Shown: positions 21,356-30,072 of the stretch, piece after piece
Numbering within the stretch: position 1 is the stretch's first letter
How the letters are laid out: every line of letters begins with the position of its first letter
NCBI GenBank assembly: GCA_028289195.1
Contig: JANQQR010000006.1
Coordinates: 244,655 to 308,654 of the forward strand
Source of the DNA: Phycisphaerales bacterium
Lineage (GTDB): Bacteria; Planctomycetota; Phycisphaerae; Phycisphaerales; UBA1924
Length of the DNA: 64,000 nt
Direction of reading: 5' to 3'
Program-made: the position numbers and the translations under genes
The notes under the pieces: generated by a model
What the model was told of the DNA's origin: nothing
Database searches by the model: none
The model's input: only the letters and a program-made list of their open reading frames with translations

Positions 21356-22537
21356 ATGGCCAAGAAGAAGACCACAACCAAGAAACGCCCCGCCAAGAAG
21401 CACGCGACCAAGAAGGCCCCGTCTTCCAAGGGCCCCGCCGCGCGCAAGACCGACAAGGCCACCAGCGCCCGCCTCGAGAAGCTCGCCAGCGACGTCGTGC
21501 GCACCAGCATGGCCCACCGCGACCCCTTCCTCGATGTGCCCACGCGCACGCTCAGCAACACCAGCTACAACAAGTCGAGGCGCATGCTCCAGATGGGCAG
21601 CGCCACCGCCCGGCGCAACCTCTTCGACCTCAAGATGGCCCGCAAGTTCATGCAGTCGATGCTGCTGGCCTCCGGCTGCAAGAGCCTGATCGACGCCGAG
21701 AAGACGCTCAGCCTTCGCGGCATGTACTACAAGTGCCTGCACACCATCCCCGGCACCAAGGAGAAGACCCTCGACGACCAGAGCGAGTCGGACGGCGTGC
21801 TCGAGGATCTCGAGGTCACGATCGGCTCGCTCCGCGAAGAACTGCACGTCTACGCCGACAAGCGCGGCGACCTCGTCGGCAACATGACAATCATCGACGC
21901 CGGAGACGAGATCGACCTGCGCCGCATGGGCTCCGGCGGCTACAGCATCCCCTCGATCGTCGAGCCCTCGGTCATCCAGTTCAAGAAGTGCGAGGCCGAC
22001 TTCATCCTCCACGTCGAGAAGAACACGGTCTGGCAGCGCTTCAACGAAGACAAATTCTGGAAGAAGCACAACTGCATCCTCCTCCACGGCGGCGGCCAGC
22101 CCTCGCGCGGCGTGCGCCGCCTGCTGCGGCGCATGAACGAAGAGCTCGGCCTGCCCGTCTACTGCCTCCTCGATTGCGACCCCTGGGGGCACTACATCTA
22201 CAGCGTCATCAAGCAGGGCTCGATCAACCTCGCCTACGAGAGCCAGCGCATGGCCGTGCCCGACGCCAAGTTCCTGGGCATCCGCGCCATCGACTACGAG
22301 CGCTGCGAGCTGTCCGACGACGTCCAGATCGCCCTCAACGACCGCGACACGTCCCGAGCCAAACAGATCGCCGACTACCCCTGGTTTGCCCAGAACCGCG
22401 CCTGGCAGCTCGAGATCAAGAAAATGCTCTCCAACGGCTTCAAGATGGAGGTCGAGTCGCTCATCACCAAGGACATCTCGTACGTCACCGAGACCTACGT
22501 GCCCGAGCGACTGGCGGCCGGGGACTGGCTTGATTAG
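21356..22537 (+). CDS. top6A: DNA topoisomerase VI subunit A (Spo11-like)
   Basis: DNA-cleaving subunit. The catalytic tyrosine lies in LSLRGMYYKCLHT (residue 124 or 125) in the 5Y-CAP domain. The Toprim domain has its glutamate in FILHVEKNTVWQRF and its metal-binding Asp pair in LLDCDPWGHYIYS. At 393 residues it matches the family's 360-390, with a Lys-rich N-terminal tail (MAKKKTTTKKRPAKKHATKK) that archaeal forms lack. Both subunits therefore carry basic tails on opposite ends. It lies directly after top6B and ends 126 bp before the response regulator. Confidence 0.95.
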   Translation: MAKKKTTTKKRPAKKHATKKAPSSKGPAARKTDKATSARLEKLASDVVRTSMAHRDPFLDVPTRTLSNTSYNKSRRMLQMGSATARRNLFDLKMARKFMQSMLLASGCKSLIDAEKTLSLRGMYYKCLHTIPGTKEKTLDDQSESDGVLEDLEVTIGSLREELHVYADKRGDLVGNMTIIDAGDEIDLRRMGSGGYSIPSIVEPSVIQFKKCEADFILHVEKNTVWQRFNEDKFWKKHNCILLHGGGQPSRGVRRLLRRMNEELGLPVYCLLDCDPWGHYIYSVIKQGSINLAYESQRMAVPDAKFLGIRAIDYERCELSDDVQIALNDRDTSRAKQIADYPWFAQNRAWQLEIKKMLSNGFKMEVESLITKDISYVTETYVPERLAAGDWLD

Positions 22538-22663
22538 ATTCCCGGGTCACAGTTCCGCCCAGGCCCCCCGACGTGCCGGGCATTGGCAGATCGGCCGCCA
22601 TCCGGCGGGGAGGGCTCCCGAAACGCGGGACGCCGTGGAAACTCGGGGACGGGGTGTGCACTC

Positions 22664-23296
22664 GTGAACGCGCCGACATCGGAATTGCCGAAGCTCGAAC
22701 GGATCATGATCGCCGACGACGAGCACCTCGTCGGCGCCGGCCTCGCCGATGCGCTCAAGTCGCTCGGCTACACGGTCCTCGGCCCCGCCACCGACGGCGA
22801 CGCCGCCGTCGCGATGGCCAGAGCCGAAGCGCCGCAGCTCGCCATCCTCGACATCCGGATGCCCAAGAAAGACGGCCTCGAAGCGGCCAAATCGCTCTGG
22901 AGCGCGTTCTCGATCCCTTCCGTGATCCTCTCGGCCTACAGCAGCGACGAGTACCTCGAGCGCGCCCAGGAAGCGGGCGTCTTCGGATACCTGCTCAAGC
23001 CAGTCGCCACCGAGGCGCTCAAGACAACGCTCCCGGTCGCGTGGGAGCGCGCCCACACGCTGCTCGGCGGGCAGCGTCGCGTCGCGCAGCTCGAAGCGTC
23101 GGTCGCGAGCCGGCGCGTCGTCGAGCAGGCCAAGTGGCGCGTCGTGTCCGAACTGGGCATCACCGAGCCCGAAGCGCACTCGGCGCTGCAGCGCACGGCG
23201 CGCACGCGGCGCATGCGTCTGGCCGAGATCGCCCAGTCGGTCCTCGACTCGCCGGCCGACGCGTGGGAACTCCAGACCGGCCAGGCCGGTTCCTGA
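22664..23296 (+). CDS. Response regulator with RNA-binding ANTAR domain
   Basis: A 210-residue regulator. The receiver domain has the acidic pocket (MIADDEH), phospho-acceptor Asp in LAILDIRMPKKDG, Ser in VILSAYSS and Lys in YLLKPV. The C-terminal ANTAR helices are seen in KWRVVSELGITEPEAHSALQ and the following basic stretch. ANTAR proteins bind paired hairpins in leader RNAs and prevent terminator formation. The GTG at 22664 is the likely start; an ATG at 22706 would delete the first beta strand. No sensor kinase is nearby. The following intergenic region holds a structured, terminator-ended RNA candidate. Confidence 0.9.
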   Translation: MNAPTSELPKLERIMIADDEHLVGAGLADALKSLGYTVLGPATDGDAAVAMARAEAPQLAILDIRMPKKDGLEAAKSLWSAFSIPSVILSAYSSDEYLERAQEAGVFGYLLKPVATEALKTTLPVAWERAHTLLGGQRRVAQLEASVASRRVVEQAKWRVVSELGITEPEAHSALQRTARTRRMRLAEIAQSVLDSPADAWELQTGQAGS

Positions 23297-23411
23297 GTGT
23301 TACACAGCGCCTGAAATTGCCCATATTCACACGCCTTGCATGTTTGAACACGCGTTGTGTTGCGACGCCGCGACATCGCGCGCTTTTTTGCGCACCCCAA
23401 ACCAATTGAGC

Positions 23412-23439
23412 CTGACATCGCTCGGATGCGTGGTACATT
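23412..23439 (+). promoter_or_regulatory. Candidate promoter in the gene-free stretch after the ANTAR gene
   Basis: CTGACA (23412-23417), a 16-nt spacer and TACATT (23434-23439) form a sigma70-like promoter on the plus strand, firing near 23446. The nearest coding start downstream is 450 bp away, so its first product would be the RNA described at 23446-23600. Confidence 0.45.
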
Positions 23440-23445
23440 TCCCCG

Positions 23446-23600
23446 CGTATCGATCGCCCGGTGGTGAGCGTCGCGAGACGGCGTTTGGGAACGGGCGACC
23501 GAATAACCACACCGATCGCCACCACGGCGAGCCGGATGACCGTTGCACGAAGCGTTCGGAGGAGATGCTTCGCCAACAGGATCCGGCTCGCTTCTTTTTT
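23446..23600 (+). ncRNA. Candidate structured small RNA ending in an intrinsic terminator
   Basis: About 155 nt between the promoter above and a strong terminator. The 3' hairpin has an 11-bp perfect stem (23527-23537 with 23581-23591), then GTTG/CAAC (23542-23545 with 23574-23577) and CGAAGC/GCTTCG (23548-23553 with 23567-23572), capped by a 13-nt loop containing GGAGGAG, and is followed by TTCTTTTTT. The 5' part can form GTGGTG/CACCAC (23461-23466 with 23520-23525) and a CGTC-GCGA-GACG tetraloop hairpin. It does not match SRP, 6S, tmRNA or RNase P signatures I know. It could be an independent RNA or a leader read by the ANTAR protein. Confidence 0.45.
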
Positions 23601-23894
23601 GCGCCGCGCCCGCCTGCGCCCCCGCCTGTCTCGGGGGTTCGCGCGCAAAAAGGCGGACGTTGCTGAGGACTCCCGCGCGCCGCTCCGAAAGAACCAGAAC
23701 GCGGTGCGGACCTGCGCTCGCTCCCCGAGTGCGCCCCCGTCCCGCGATTGAACCCCCGCGCCCGTGCGCTGTGCCGTTCCCGGGAAGGGACCGGGCGTGA
23801 GGGGGAGTGCTTTCGGGGTTTGGCGCCGTCGCCGCGGAGCGGTCAGCACAGGCGCTAGCGGGCGCGTGCCCGCGAACAAGGAGGCCTGGCGCCC
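23601..23894. other. Gene-free spacer before the TolB-like gene
   Basis: About 290 bp of very GC-rich sequence with no convincing gene. Short inverted repeats are present (TTTTTGCGC near 23596 against GCGCAAAAA near 23644). The end supplies the AAGGAGG ribosome-binding site of the next gene. The preceding 23297-23411 holds no other signal I can support. Confidence 0.6.
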
Positions 23895-25157
23895 ATGCGT
23901 TGCTCTTCGTCGTCGTGCTCGGTTGCTCTCGTCGCCTGGGGCGCGCTCCTGATCGGGTGCGCCTCCCGGACCGTCGACACCGCGCAGGAATCCCTCGCCC
24001 AGGCCCCGGCGCACGAGCCGATCATCACCGAGCAGACGCCGGAGCACGAACAGCTCCTCAGCGCCGAGCCGGAGGCGATCCGCACCATCGCCGCCCAGGT
24101 CGCCCGCGAGCCCCGAGCAGGCAACCAGGCCTCGCAGGACCTCTCGCTCTACGGCGAGTTCAACATGGACGATATGCACTTCGGGGAGCCCTTCGCCGGC
24201 TCCTCGGAGAACCTCTCGCAGGTCTCGTTCTCACGCGAGGGCTCGGACTTCGACCCCGTCGTCTCGCGCGACGGCGCACACATCTACTTCGCGTCCACGG
24301 CGCACAGCCCCAGCAGCGACATCTTCGTGAAGGCAGTCCACGGCACCGCCCTCACCCAGCTCACCACCGACCCGGCCAACGACATGATGCCGGCCGTGAG
24401 CCCCGACGGCTCCCGCGTCGCCTTCGCCTCCAATCGCTCGGGCTCGTGGGACGTGTTCGTCATGAGCGCCAGCGGCGGCCAGGCCGTTCAGATCACGAGC
24501 GACATCGCCCAGGAACTGCACCCGACGTGGTCGCCCGACGGGCGTCACATCGCTTTCTGCCGCCTCAACCCCAACAGCGACCGCTGGGAGATCTGGGTCA
24601 CCGACGCCGAGTCCGGCGCGATGCGCAGGTTCCTCACCTACGGCCTGTTCCCCGAGTGGCACCCGTTCGAGAACAAGATCGCCTTCCAGCGCTCCCGCGA
24701 GCGCGGCGACCGCTTCTTCAGCGTCTGGACCGTCGACTACTCCGACGGCGAGGCCATCAGCCCGACGATCATCGCCTCCAGCAACCAGGCCGCGATCCTC
24801 AACCCCAAGTGGTCGCACGACGGCAACTACATGGCGATCGCCGCGATCGGCGCACCCAACGAAGCCGCCCCCGGCCAGCGCCCCACCCGCTCGGACATCT
24901 GGATCATGCGCGCCGATGGCGGCGCACGCGCCAACATCACCGGCGGCCAGCACGTCAACCTCATGCCCTGCTGGGGCCCGGGCAACTCGATCTTCTTCGT
25001 CTCCGACCGCTCGGGCCGTGACAACATCTGGGCGTCGAGCACCGAGCAGGCCATGCTGGCGGCCGGATTCGACCTGCCCCAGCACACCCCCGGTTCTAGG
25101 GGCCAACATTCGTCGCAGGTCGCGGACGCTCCGACCGATATAACCGATCGGGATTGA
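23895..25157 (+). CDS. TolB-like beta-propeller lipoprotein
   Basis: A 420-residue lipoprotein with lipobox LLIGC at about residue 22. The body consists of PD40/WD40-like repeats typical of the TolB propeller, for example PAVSPDGSRVAFASNRSGSW and HPTWSPDGRHIAFCR, with later copies containing PKWSHDGNYMAIAAIG and SIFFVSDRSGRDNIWA. Such propellers usually mediate protein-protein contacts in the envelope. There are about six blades. AAGGAGG lies 12 nt before the ATG. The next gene is another lipoprotein 124 bp downstream. No Tol-Pal genes are nearby, so a TolB role is not implied. Confidence 0.85.
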   Translation: MRCSSSSCSVALVAWGALLIGCASRTVDTAQESLAQAPAHEPIITEQTPEHEQLLSAEPEAIRTIAAQVAREPRAGNQASQDLSLYGEFNMDDMHFGEPFAGSSENLSQVSFSREGSDFDPVVSRDGAHIYFASTAHSPSSDIFVKAVHGTALTQLTTDPANDMMPAVSPDGSRVAFASNRSGSWDVFVMSASGGQAVQITSDIAQELHPTWSPDGRHIAFCRLNPNSDRWEIWVTDAESGAMRRFLTYGLFPEWHPFENKIAFQRSRERGDRFFSVWTVDYSDGEAISPTIIASSNQAAILNPKWSHDGNYMAIAAIGAPNEAAPGQRPTRSDIWIMRADGGARANITGGQHVNLMPCWGPGNSIFFVSDRSGRDNIWASSTEQAMLAAGFDLPQHTPGSRGQHSSQVADAPTDITDRD

Positions 25158-25281
25158 ACGATTCCGCCGCGTCCGCGGCCGACAGGCTGCGGACGGCGAT
25201 TTCTTCGGACGCCGAAAGGATTCGGGCGTCCCGGACCGATTGTTTCCCGGCGGGCGGAGCCGCCGCACCAGGCAGGACGCC

Positions 25282-26070
25282 ATGACAACCGCACAGCTCA
25301 TGCTTTTGCGAAGCGCACAGGCGTCGCTCCTGGTGCTGGCCCTCTCCATCGTGGCGGGCTGCCAGAAGGAGCGTCACGTCGAGCCCGTCGGCCACGACTC
25401 GCCCTTCTCGGCGTATCAACCGGTCGTCTGGGCGGTCGTGCCCCTGCGCAACGAATCGGGAACCACAGTCGCCAACGAACTGGCGATCTCCGACGCCCTC
25501 GTCAACGAGATCCAGCAGGTCGACGGCATCCTGGCCCTCCCGGTCAACCGCTCCATCGGCGCGATGCGGGCCCTCGGGCTCGGATCGGTCGACTCCCCCG
25601 CCCAGGCCCGCGCGCTGGCGGCGGCCCTCGGGGCCGACGCGCTGATCGTGGGCACCATCACCGCCTACGACCCCTACGACCCTCCAATACTCGGCCTCTC
25701 TCTGGCGCTGTTCGACGCAACCCAGAGAACCGACACCTTCGCCGCCGGGCCCGAATGGGACCCGCTGGCGACACGCGGGCAGGCGAGCGAGCGGGGCGTC
25801 GTGCCCCGGTCCCCGGGAACCGATGAGCCGGTGGCCGTGGTCGCCGCGCTCCTCGACGGCGCCGACGGCGCGGTCAGGGCACGCATCCGCAGCTACGCCA
25901 ACGGGCGCAGCGATCCCGAGAGCGCCCTCGGCTGGCAGCGCTACGTCAAGAGCATGGGTCTGTACGTGAAGTTCGCGTGCTACGAGTTCACCCGGATGCT
26001 GCTCGATTCAGAACGAGCGCGGATGGGCTTCTCGCAGCCGCAGCAAAACCAGACCGCAGCCGTCCATTAG
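25282..26070 (+). CDS. Lipoprotein with CsgG/LpoB-like fold
   Basis: A 262-residue protein with a lipobox (SIVAGC) near residue 27. The segment AVVPLRNESGTTVANELAIS, followed by a long helix and AAALGADALIVGTITAYDPY, has the order of strands and helices seen in CsgG, LpoB and FlgO-type lipoproteins. The C-terminal 80 residues are less distinct. The start at 25282 is the second ATG of the frame and puts the signal peptide at the N-terminus. Its job is unknown; pairing with the propeller lipoprotein upstream suggests an envelope role. The family call is from pattern, not alignment. Confidence 0.65.
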   Translation: MTTAQLMLLRSAQASLLVLALSIVAGCQKERHVEPVGHDSPFSAYQPVVWAVVPLRNESGTTVANELAISDALVNEIQQVDGILALPVNRSIGAMRALGLGSVDSPAQARALAAALGADALIVGTITAYDPYDPPILGLSLALFDATQRTDTFAAGPEWDPLATRGQASERGVVPRSPGTDEPVAVVAALLDGADGAVRARIRSYANGRSDPESALGWQRYVKSMGLYVKFACYEFTRMLLDSERARMGFSQPQQNQTAAVH

Positions 26071-26245
26071 CCAGGGGCCTCTGAGCCGCTCGCAAGGGCG
26101 GCACAGAGAGGACCCCGGCGATGTGCGAGCACATCTCCAACCCGACACCGAAGCCCGATCGCAGGCCCGCGCTGCGCCCAGGCCCCGGTGCCGGCATCGC
26201 CTGCTGATCACGTCGTACCACCCCGCAGCCAAGGGACGCAGAGCC

Positions 26246-27277
26246 ATGAACACCCTCCCGATCGTCAGCGCCTTCCTGAGCTACCTCACAGACGAGCGCC
26301 ACTTCAGCCCGTACACCGCGCGCTGCTACGGCGCCGACCTGCGCCAGTTCACCGAGTTCCTCTGCGACACCCTGTCGATGGAATTCGACAACCAGCGCGA
26401 GGCCTCGGCGCTCGACGCGATCGAGAACGCGGGCTCCGCGGGCGACAACGGAGCCGTTGCCGGCTCGATCGGCCCCGACTCGCTGACCGGCTCCATCTGC
26501 AAGGCCGACGCCGACTTCATCCGCAACTATCTGAACTTCCTCTCCGAGCAGAACTACTCCCCCGCCACCATGGCGAGGAAGATCGCCACGCTCCGCTCGT
26601 TCTACAAGTGGGCCAACAAGCGCGCCCTCACCCCGACGAACCCGATGACCATGATCCGCACGCCCCGCCAGGGCAAGCGACTCCCCAAGGCCATCACCGT
26701 CGAGCAGATCGAGCAGCTCCTGGCTGCCCCGGACGACACCGAGGTCCTCGGCGCCCGCGACCGCGCGATGCTCGAGACCCTCTACTCCACCGGCATCCGC
26801 GTCAGCGAGCTCGTCGACCTCGACTACCAGGACCTCGATCTCAACTCCGAGACCATGCGCATCCGCGGCAAGGGGCGCAAGGAGCGCCTCGTGCCCCTGG
26901 GCTCCCACGCCCTGGCCGCGATCCGCCACTACTGCAACGTGCTGCTCAACGACGACCGATTCTCGTCGCTGTGGACCGAGGGCAAGGCCGACCGCCCGCT
27001 GTTCGTCAACAAGCACGGCAGCCGCCTGAGCTCCCGCTCGGTGCGCCGCAAGCTCGACAAGTACCTCCGCCAGATCGGGCTCGACGACTCGATCAGCCCG
27101 CACACCCTCCGCCACTCCTTCGCGACCCACCTGCTCGACAACGGCGCCGACCTCCGCTCGGTGCAGGAACTGCTCGGGCACCAGTCGCTCAGCACGACCC
27201 AGGCCTACACCCATCTCACCAGCCAGCGCCTCCACGGCAGCTACGACGACGCGCACCCGCGCGCCGAAGCGAGCTAA
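26246..27277 (+). CDS. Tyrosine recombinase of the XerC/XerD family
   Basis: Site-specific recombinase, 343 residues, likely to resolve chromosome dimers. The catalytic residues are all present: Arg in STGIRVSELVDLDY, Lys in RGKGRKERLVPL, HTLRH in SPHTLRHSFATHLL, and HQSLSTTQAYTHL with the second His and the nucleophile Tyr. The N-terminal SAM-like domain begins SAFLSYLTDERHFSPYTARC. It is about 45 residues longer than usual because of an acidic, Gly/Ala-rich insertion at about residues 48-85. Whether it is XerC or XerD cannot be decided here. A strong terminator follows. Confidence 0.92.
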   Translation: MNTLPIVSAFLSYLTDERHFSPYTARCYGADLRQFTEFLCDTLSMEFDNQREASALDAIENAGSAGDNGAVAGSIGPDSLTGSICKADADFIRNYLNFLSEQNYSPATMARKIATLRSFYKWANKRALTPTNPMTMIRTPRQGKRLPKAITVEQIEQLLAAPDDTEVLGARDRAMLETLYSTGIRVSELVDLDYQDLDLNSETMRIRGKGRKERLVPLGSHALAAIRHYCNVLLNDDRFSSLWTEGKADRPLFVNKHGSRLSSRSVRRKLDKYLRQIGLDDSISPHTLRHSFATHLLDNGADLRSVQELLGHQSLSTTQAYTHLTSQRLHGSYDDAHPRAEAS

Positions 27278-27315
27278 CGGAGCGAGCACAGGACACCTTC
27301 TGGAGTCTGAACACG

Positions 27316-27353
27316 GAGAGGCGCCCCGGTGGGAGGCGCCTCTCTGTCTTTTT
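27316..27353 (+). terminator. Intrinsic terminator of the Xer gene
   Basis: A perfect 10-bp stem GAGAGGCGCC/GGCGCCTCTC (27316-27325 with 27335-27344) with a 9-nt loop is followed by TGTCTTTTT. Confidence 0.85.
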
Positions 27354-27367
27354 GGTCCGGCGGCGCG

Positions 27368-27877
27368 CTAGTCGTCTTCGGGATCGAAGCGCTCGAGCGT
27401 CTCACGCAGGGAGCGCATGAAGCTCCGGCCGCGCTGCCAGGTGCTCTTGCACTTGAAGAACATCACCAGCGCGATGGGCATCAGGATCGACGCGGCGATG
27501 ATGTACTCGCGCCACTGCACGAACACCGCGTGGATCAGCACCGCGATCCCGAGGAGCAGGAACACCGTGGCCCACACCATCCGCACCTCGGCCCGGCGCG
27601 CCGATGCGCCGATGAGGTTGCGGGACGAGGCCGAGAGCATGTCGGCGGTCAGGTCGTCGAGCCCCATCTCGGAGAGATCGGGCGCCGAAGCGGTCGGAGA
27701 ATCTACGTCCTCGATGATCGTGTCGCTGGCGTCGAAACCGGCGTCCCCGTCCGGTCCCTCGGGCATCTCGACCGCGTAGCCGCAGCTGCACTCGACGACC
27801 CGGCCGGCGAGTTCGACGGACCACCGATGCCGGCGGCCGCATCCCTTGCACTGGATCCACTCGAGCGCCTGTTCCAC
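27368..27877 (-). CDS. Membrane protein with N-terminal zinc-binding motif
   Basis: A 169-residue protein. The N-terminus has two metal-binding pairs, CKGCGRRHRW and CSCGYAV, about 20 residues apart, forming a likely zinc ribbon. An acidic linker (residues 40-80) leads to two hydrophobic helices (about 103-122 and 127-145), then a basic C-terminus. It starts at a GTG at 27877 with no clear ribosome-binding site. It lies 48 bp upstream of the mdh stop region on the opposite side and converges with the Xer gene. Function unknown. Confidence 0.65.
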   Translation of the reverse strand: MEQALEWIQCKGCGRRHRWSVELAGRVVECSCGYAVEMPEGPDGDAGFDASDTIIEDVDSPTASAPDLSEMGLDDLTADMLSASSRNLIGASARRAEVRMVWATVFLLLGIAVLIHAVFVQWREYIIAASILMPIALVMFFKCKSTWQRGRSFMRSLRETLERFDPEDD

Positions 27878-27925
27878 GACACCACACCGCCACCGTTGTG
27901 TCTCGGGCGTCCGGCGCGTCTCGGG

Positions 27926-28894
27926 CTAGGCGAGCTCCGGGAACTGCGAACGGACGACCTCGACGAGGTCCTTCACATGAGAAACCGACTCATCCATCAG
28001 CTTCTGCTCATCGGACTCTAGTTCAAATTCGATGATCTTTTCTACGCCGCCGGCCCCGAGCAGGGCGGGAACACCAACGAAATAGCCCGCGCCCTTGGCG
28101 CCCGGGGCGACGCCGAACGCGTCCTCGCAGTAGGCGGCGCTCGGGATGATCCGCTTCTTGTCGAAGACCATCGCCTCGACCATCTGGATCGTGCCCGACG
28201 CCGGCGCGTAGTACGCGCTCGTGCCCATCAGCTTCACGATCTCGCCGCCGCCGACCTTGGCGCGATCGACGCATGCCTGGATCTTCTCGGCGCTCAGCAG
28301 CGCCGTGACCGGCACGCCGTGCACGCTCGTCAGGCGCGGCAGCGGCACCATGTCGTCGCCGTGGCCACCGAGCAGCAGCGCCGACACGTCCTCGATCGAG
28401 CAGCCGATCTCCATCGCCAGGAACGCGCGGAAGCGGGCGACATCCAGAGCCCCGGCCTGGCCCACGATCCGGTGCGTCGGGAACCCGGTGGTCTTCCACG
28501 CCGTGTAGACCATCGCATCCAGCGGGTTGCTCACGAGGATCACGATCGAGTCGGGCGCGTGCACCTTGATCTGCTCGCTCACGCTCTTGACGATCTTGAC
28601 GTTGGTCTGGATCAGGTCGTCGCGGCTCATGCCCGGCTTGCGGGGCAGGCCGGCGGTCACCACGACGATGTCCGAACCCGCGATGTCCGCGTAGTCCGAC
28701 GTCCCCGTCACGCGAGAGTCGAAGCGCTCGATCGGGCCGCAGCAGGCGAGGTCCAGGGCCTTGCCCTTGGCGACGCCTTCCTTGTCGGGGATGTCGAGCA
28801 GGACGATGTCGCCGAGCTCCTTGGCCGCCGCCCAGTGCGCACACGTCGCGCCCACGTTGCCGGCCCCAATGATGGAGATCTTCGCTCGTTTCAT
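27926..28894 (-). CDS. mdh: Malate dehydrogenase, LDH-like type
   Basis: NAD-dependent oxidation of malate to oxaloacetate in the TCA cycle. The Rossmann motif ISIIGAGNVGATCAHWAA is followed by the Asp at the end of the second strand (VLLDIPDKEG), which favours NAD. Catalytic His lies in LLLGGHGDDMVPLPR and substrate Arg residues in LPRKPGMSRDDL. The 322-residue length is usual. I chose the ATG at 28894, which opens directly into the Rossmann strand (MKRAKISIIG); 32 further codons upstream are not needed. A weak AAAGGG precedes it. The gene stands alone. Confidence 0.95.
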   Translation of the reverse strand: MKRAKISIIGAGNVGATCAHWAAAKELGDIVLLDIPDKEGVAKGKALDLACCGPIERFDSRVTGTSDYADIAGSDIVVVTAGLPRKPGMSRDDLIQTNVKIVKSVSEQIKVHAPDSIVILVSNPLDAMVYTAWKTTGFPTHRIVGQAGALDVARFRAFLAMEIGCSIEDVSALLLGGHGDDMVPLPRLTSVHGVPVTALLSAEKIQACVDRAKVGGGEIVKLMGTSAYYAPASGTIQMVEAMVFDKKRIIPSAAYCEDAFGVAPGAKGAGYFVGVPALLGAGGVEKIIEFELESDEQKLMDESVSHVKDLVEVVRSQFPELA

Positions 28895-29010
28895 CGTTCG
28901 TTGCCCTTTCTCGTCTCTCGCTGCTTCGGTGGTGCGGGAAATCAGGGCGAGGATGATACAGCAAGCCCGACCCCCCGTTTCGCGCCCCACCGCGGTGGCC
29001 TGCGACCCCA

Positions 29011-29046
29011 GAAAAACAACGCGGGCCGCCTGTGAGGGCGGCCCGC
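29011..29046 (-). terminator. Intrinsic terminator of the sorting-tail protein gene
   Basis: On the minus strand GCGGGCCGCC/GGCGGCCCGC (a perfect 10-bp stem, 6-nt loop) is followed by GTTGTTTTTC. It ends the gene at 29083-29826 and separates it from mdh. Confidence 0.88.
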
Positions 29047-29082
29047 GGGGAGATCTATCTGGAAGAGATCGATTCGCTGCGA

Positions 29083-29826
29083 TCAGCGGTCGCGACGACG
29101 ACGGATCGTCATCACACCGGCCATCGCCAGCAGCGCGACCGAGCCCTGCGTCGGGATGATCACGAACGTGCTGTTGAGCTGGCCGCTCGAGCCGTTCTGC
29201 AGCTCGAAACGATTGCGGATGCCGATCGAGCTGATGAGCGCGGGGCCGGGCACGTTGCTGAAGTTGGCCGGGCCGAAGGCGCTGGTCAGGTTCTCAGGCG
29301 AGGAGAACGACTGCGGGGACGCGAGCAGATCCTGCACACCAACGCCGTCGACGAGGGCCGTGTAGAACGGAGCCGAGCCATCGGAGTTGATCGTGCCGCC
29401 GCCCGCGAGACCGCCGTTGGCATCGCCGACCGTGCCGGAGATCGAACCGGTCATGTCCGTCGGAGCGGCGAGGGCGATCGTCGGAACCGTCACGATCACA
29501 TCGAACTGCTGGGCGAAGCCCAGGTTGTTCGAGACCGTGACGAGGCTGTTCACGAACGGATCGGGATCGAAGTTGATGTTGAAGTCGAACGCGAGCCCGT
29601 TGCCGTTGTCGAACGAGCCGACGACGTTCGTGATCACGCCGGAGCGCGAACTGGACTCCGGGTTCACCTCGACGCTCTCGGGGTTCTCCGACGCCTTCCA
29701 AACGACGTCGTCCCACGCGATCGCAAAATCGAAGCCCTGCGCGAACGGATCGTTCGGATCCACGCCCGCGAAGGCCGAAGACGCGATAGCAGCAGCGCCA
29801 GCAAACGCAATCACATTGCGAGTCAT
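29083..29826 (-). CDS. Exported protein with PEP-CTERM-like sorting tail
   Basis: A 247-residue secreted protein. The signal peptide ends near AIASSAFAG (residue 21). The C-terminus has the three-part sorting signal: a short PTQG motif, a hydrophobic stretch (SVALLAMAGVMTI) and RRRRDR. Planctomycete versions of PEP-CTERM tails often look like this. The middle is rich in Asn, Gly, Ser and Thr and may be a beta-rich surface domain; no enzyme motif is seen. I chose the ATG at 29826, 18 codons inside the open frame, with AGAAGAG upstream. No exosortase gene is in the window. Confidence 0.8.
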   Translation of the reverse strand: MTRNVIAFAGAAAIASSAFAGVDPNDPFAQGFDFAIAWDDVVWKASENPESVEVNPESSSRSGVITNVVGSFDNGNGLAFDFNINFDPDPFVNSLVTVSNNLGFAQQFDVIVTVPTIALAAPTDMTGSISGTVGDANGGLAGGGTINSDGSAPFYTALVDGVGVQDLLASPQSFSSPENLTSAFGPANFSNVPGPALISSIGIRNRFELQNGSSGQLNSTFVIIPTQGSVALLAMAGVMTIRRRRDR

Positions 29827-30072
29827 GTCTCTTCTCTTCCTCTCCGACTCGGGATGGCTCCCGAGGCGTGTTTCTTCCATCTCCTATCTGCCAGAGACTC
29901 CCACCTCTCGCAGATTGACGTGCTGGTATTGTGCAGCCGATTCCCCACCCCCGCAAGCGCAGAACGCGGATTTTCTCGCACTCACCCGCTTCTGCGTCGC
30001 CGCCGGCCCGCGATTATTGGACGCACCCGGCCCCCAACGGCCCGGGTCTGTAAGTCCCTGAGGAGCAAAGAG

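Noticed and set aside
23446..23600. Small RNA considered as SRP RNA, 6S RNA, tmRNA or RNase P RNA
   Set aside because: The conserved SRP apical loop, the tmRNA ends, the RNase P core and the long central-bubble hairpin of 6S are all missing.
26246..27277. Xer recombinase considered as an integrase of a mobile element
   Set aside because: No attachment-site repeats, phage genes or excisionase were found nearby; motif spacing fits chromosomal Xer proteins.
29032..30072. Long N-terminal extension of the aminotransferase frame
   Set aside because: It overlaps the divergent sorting-tail gene and its translation is Arg/His-rich; the family start and a good ribosome-binding site are at 30073.
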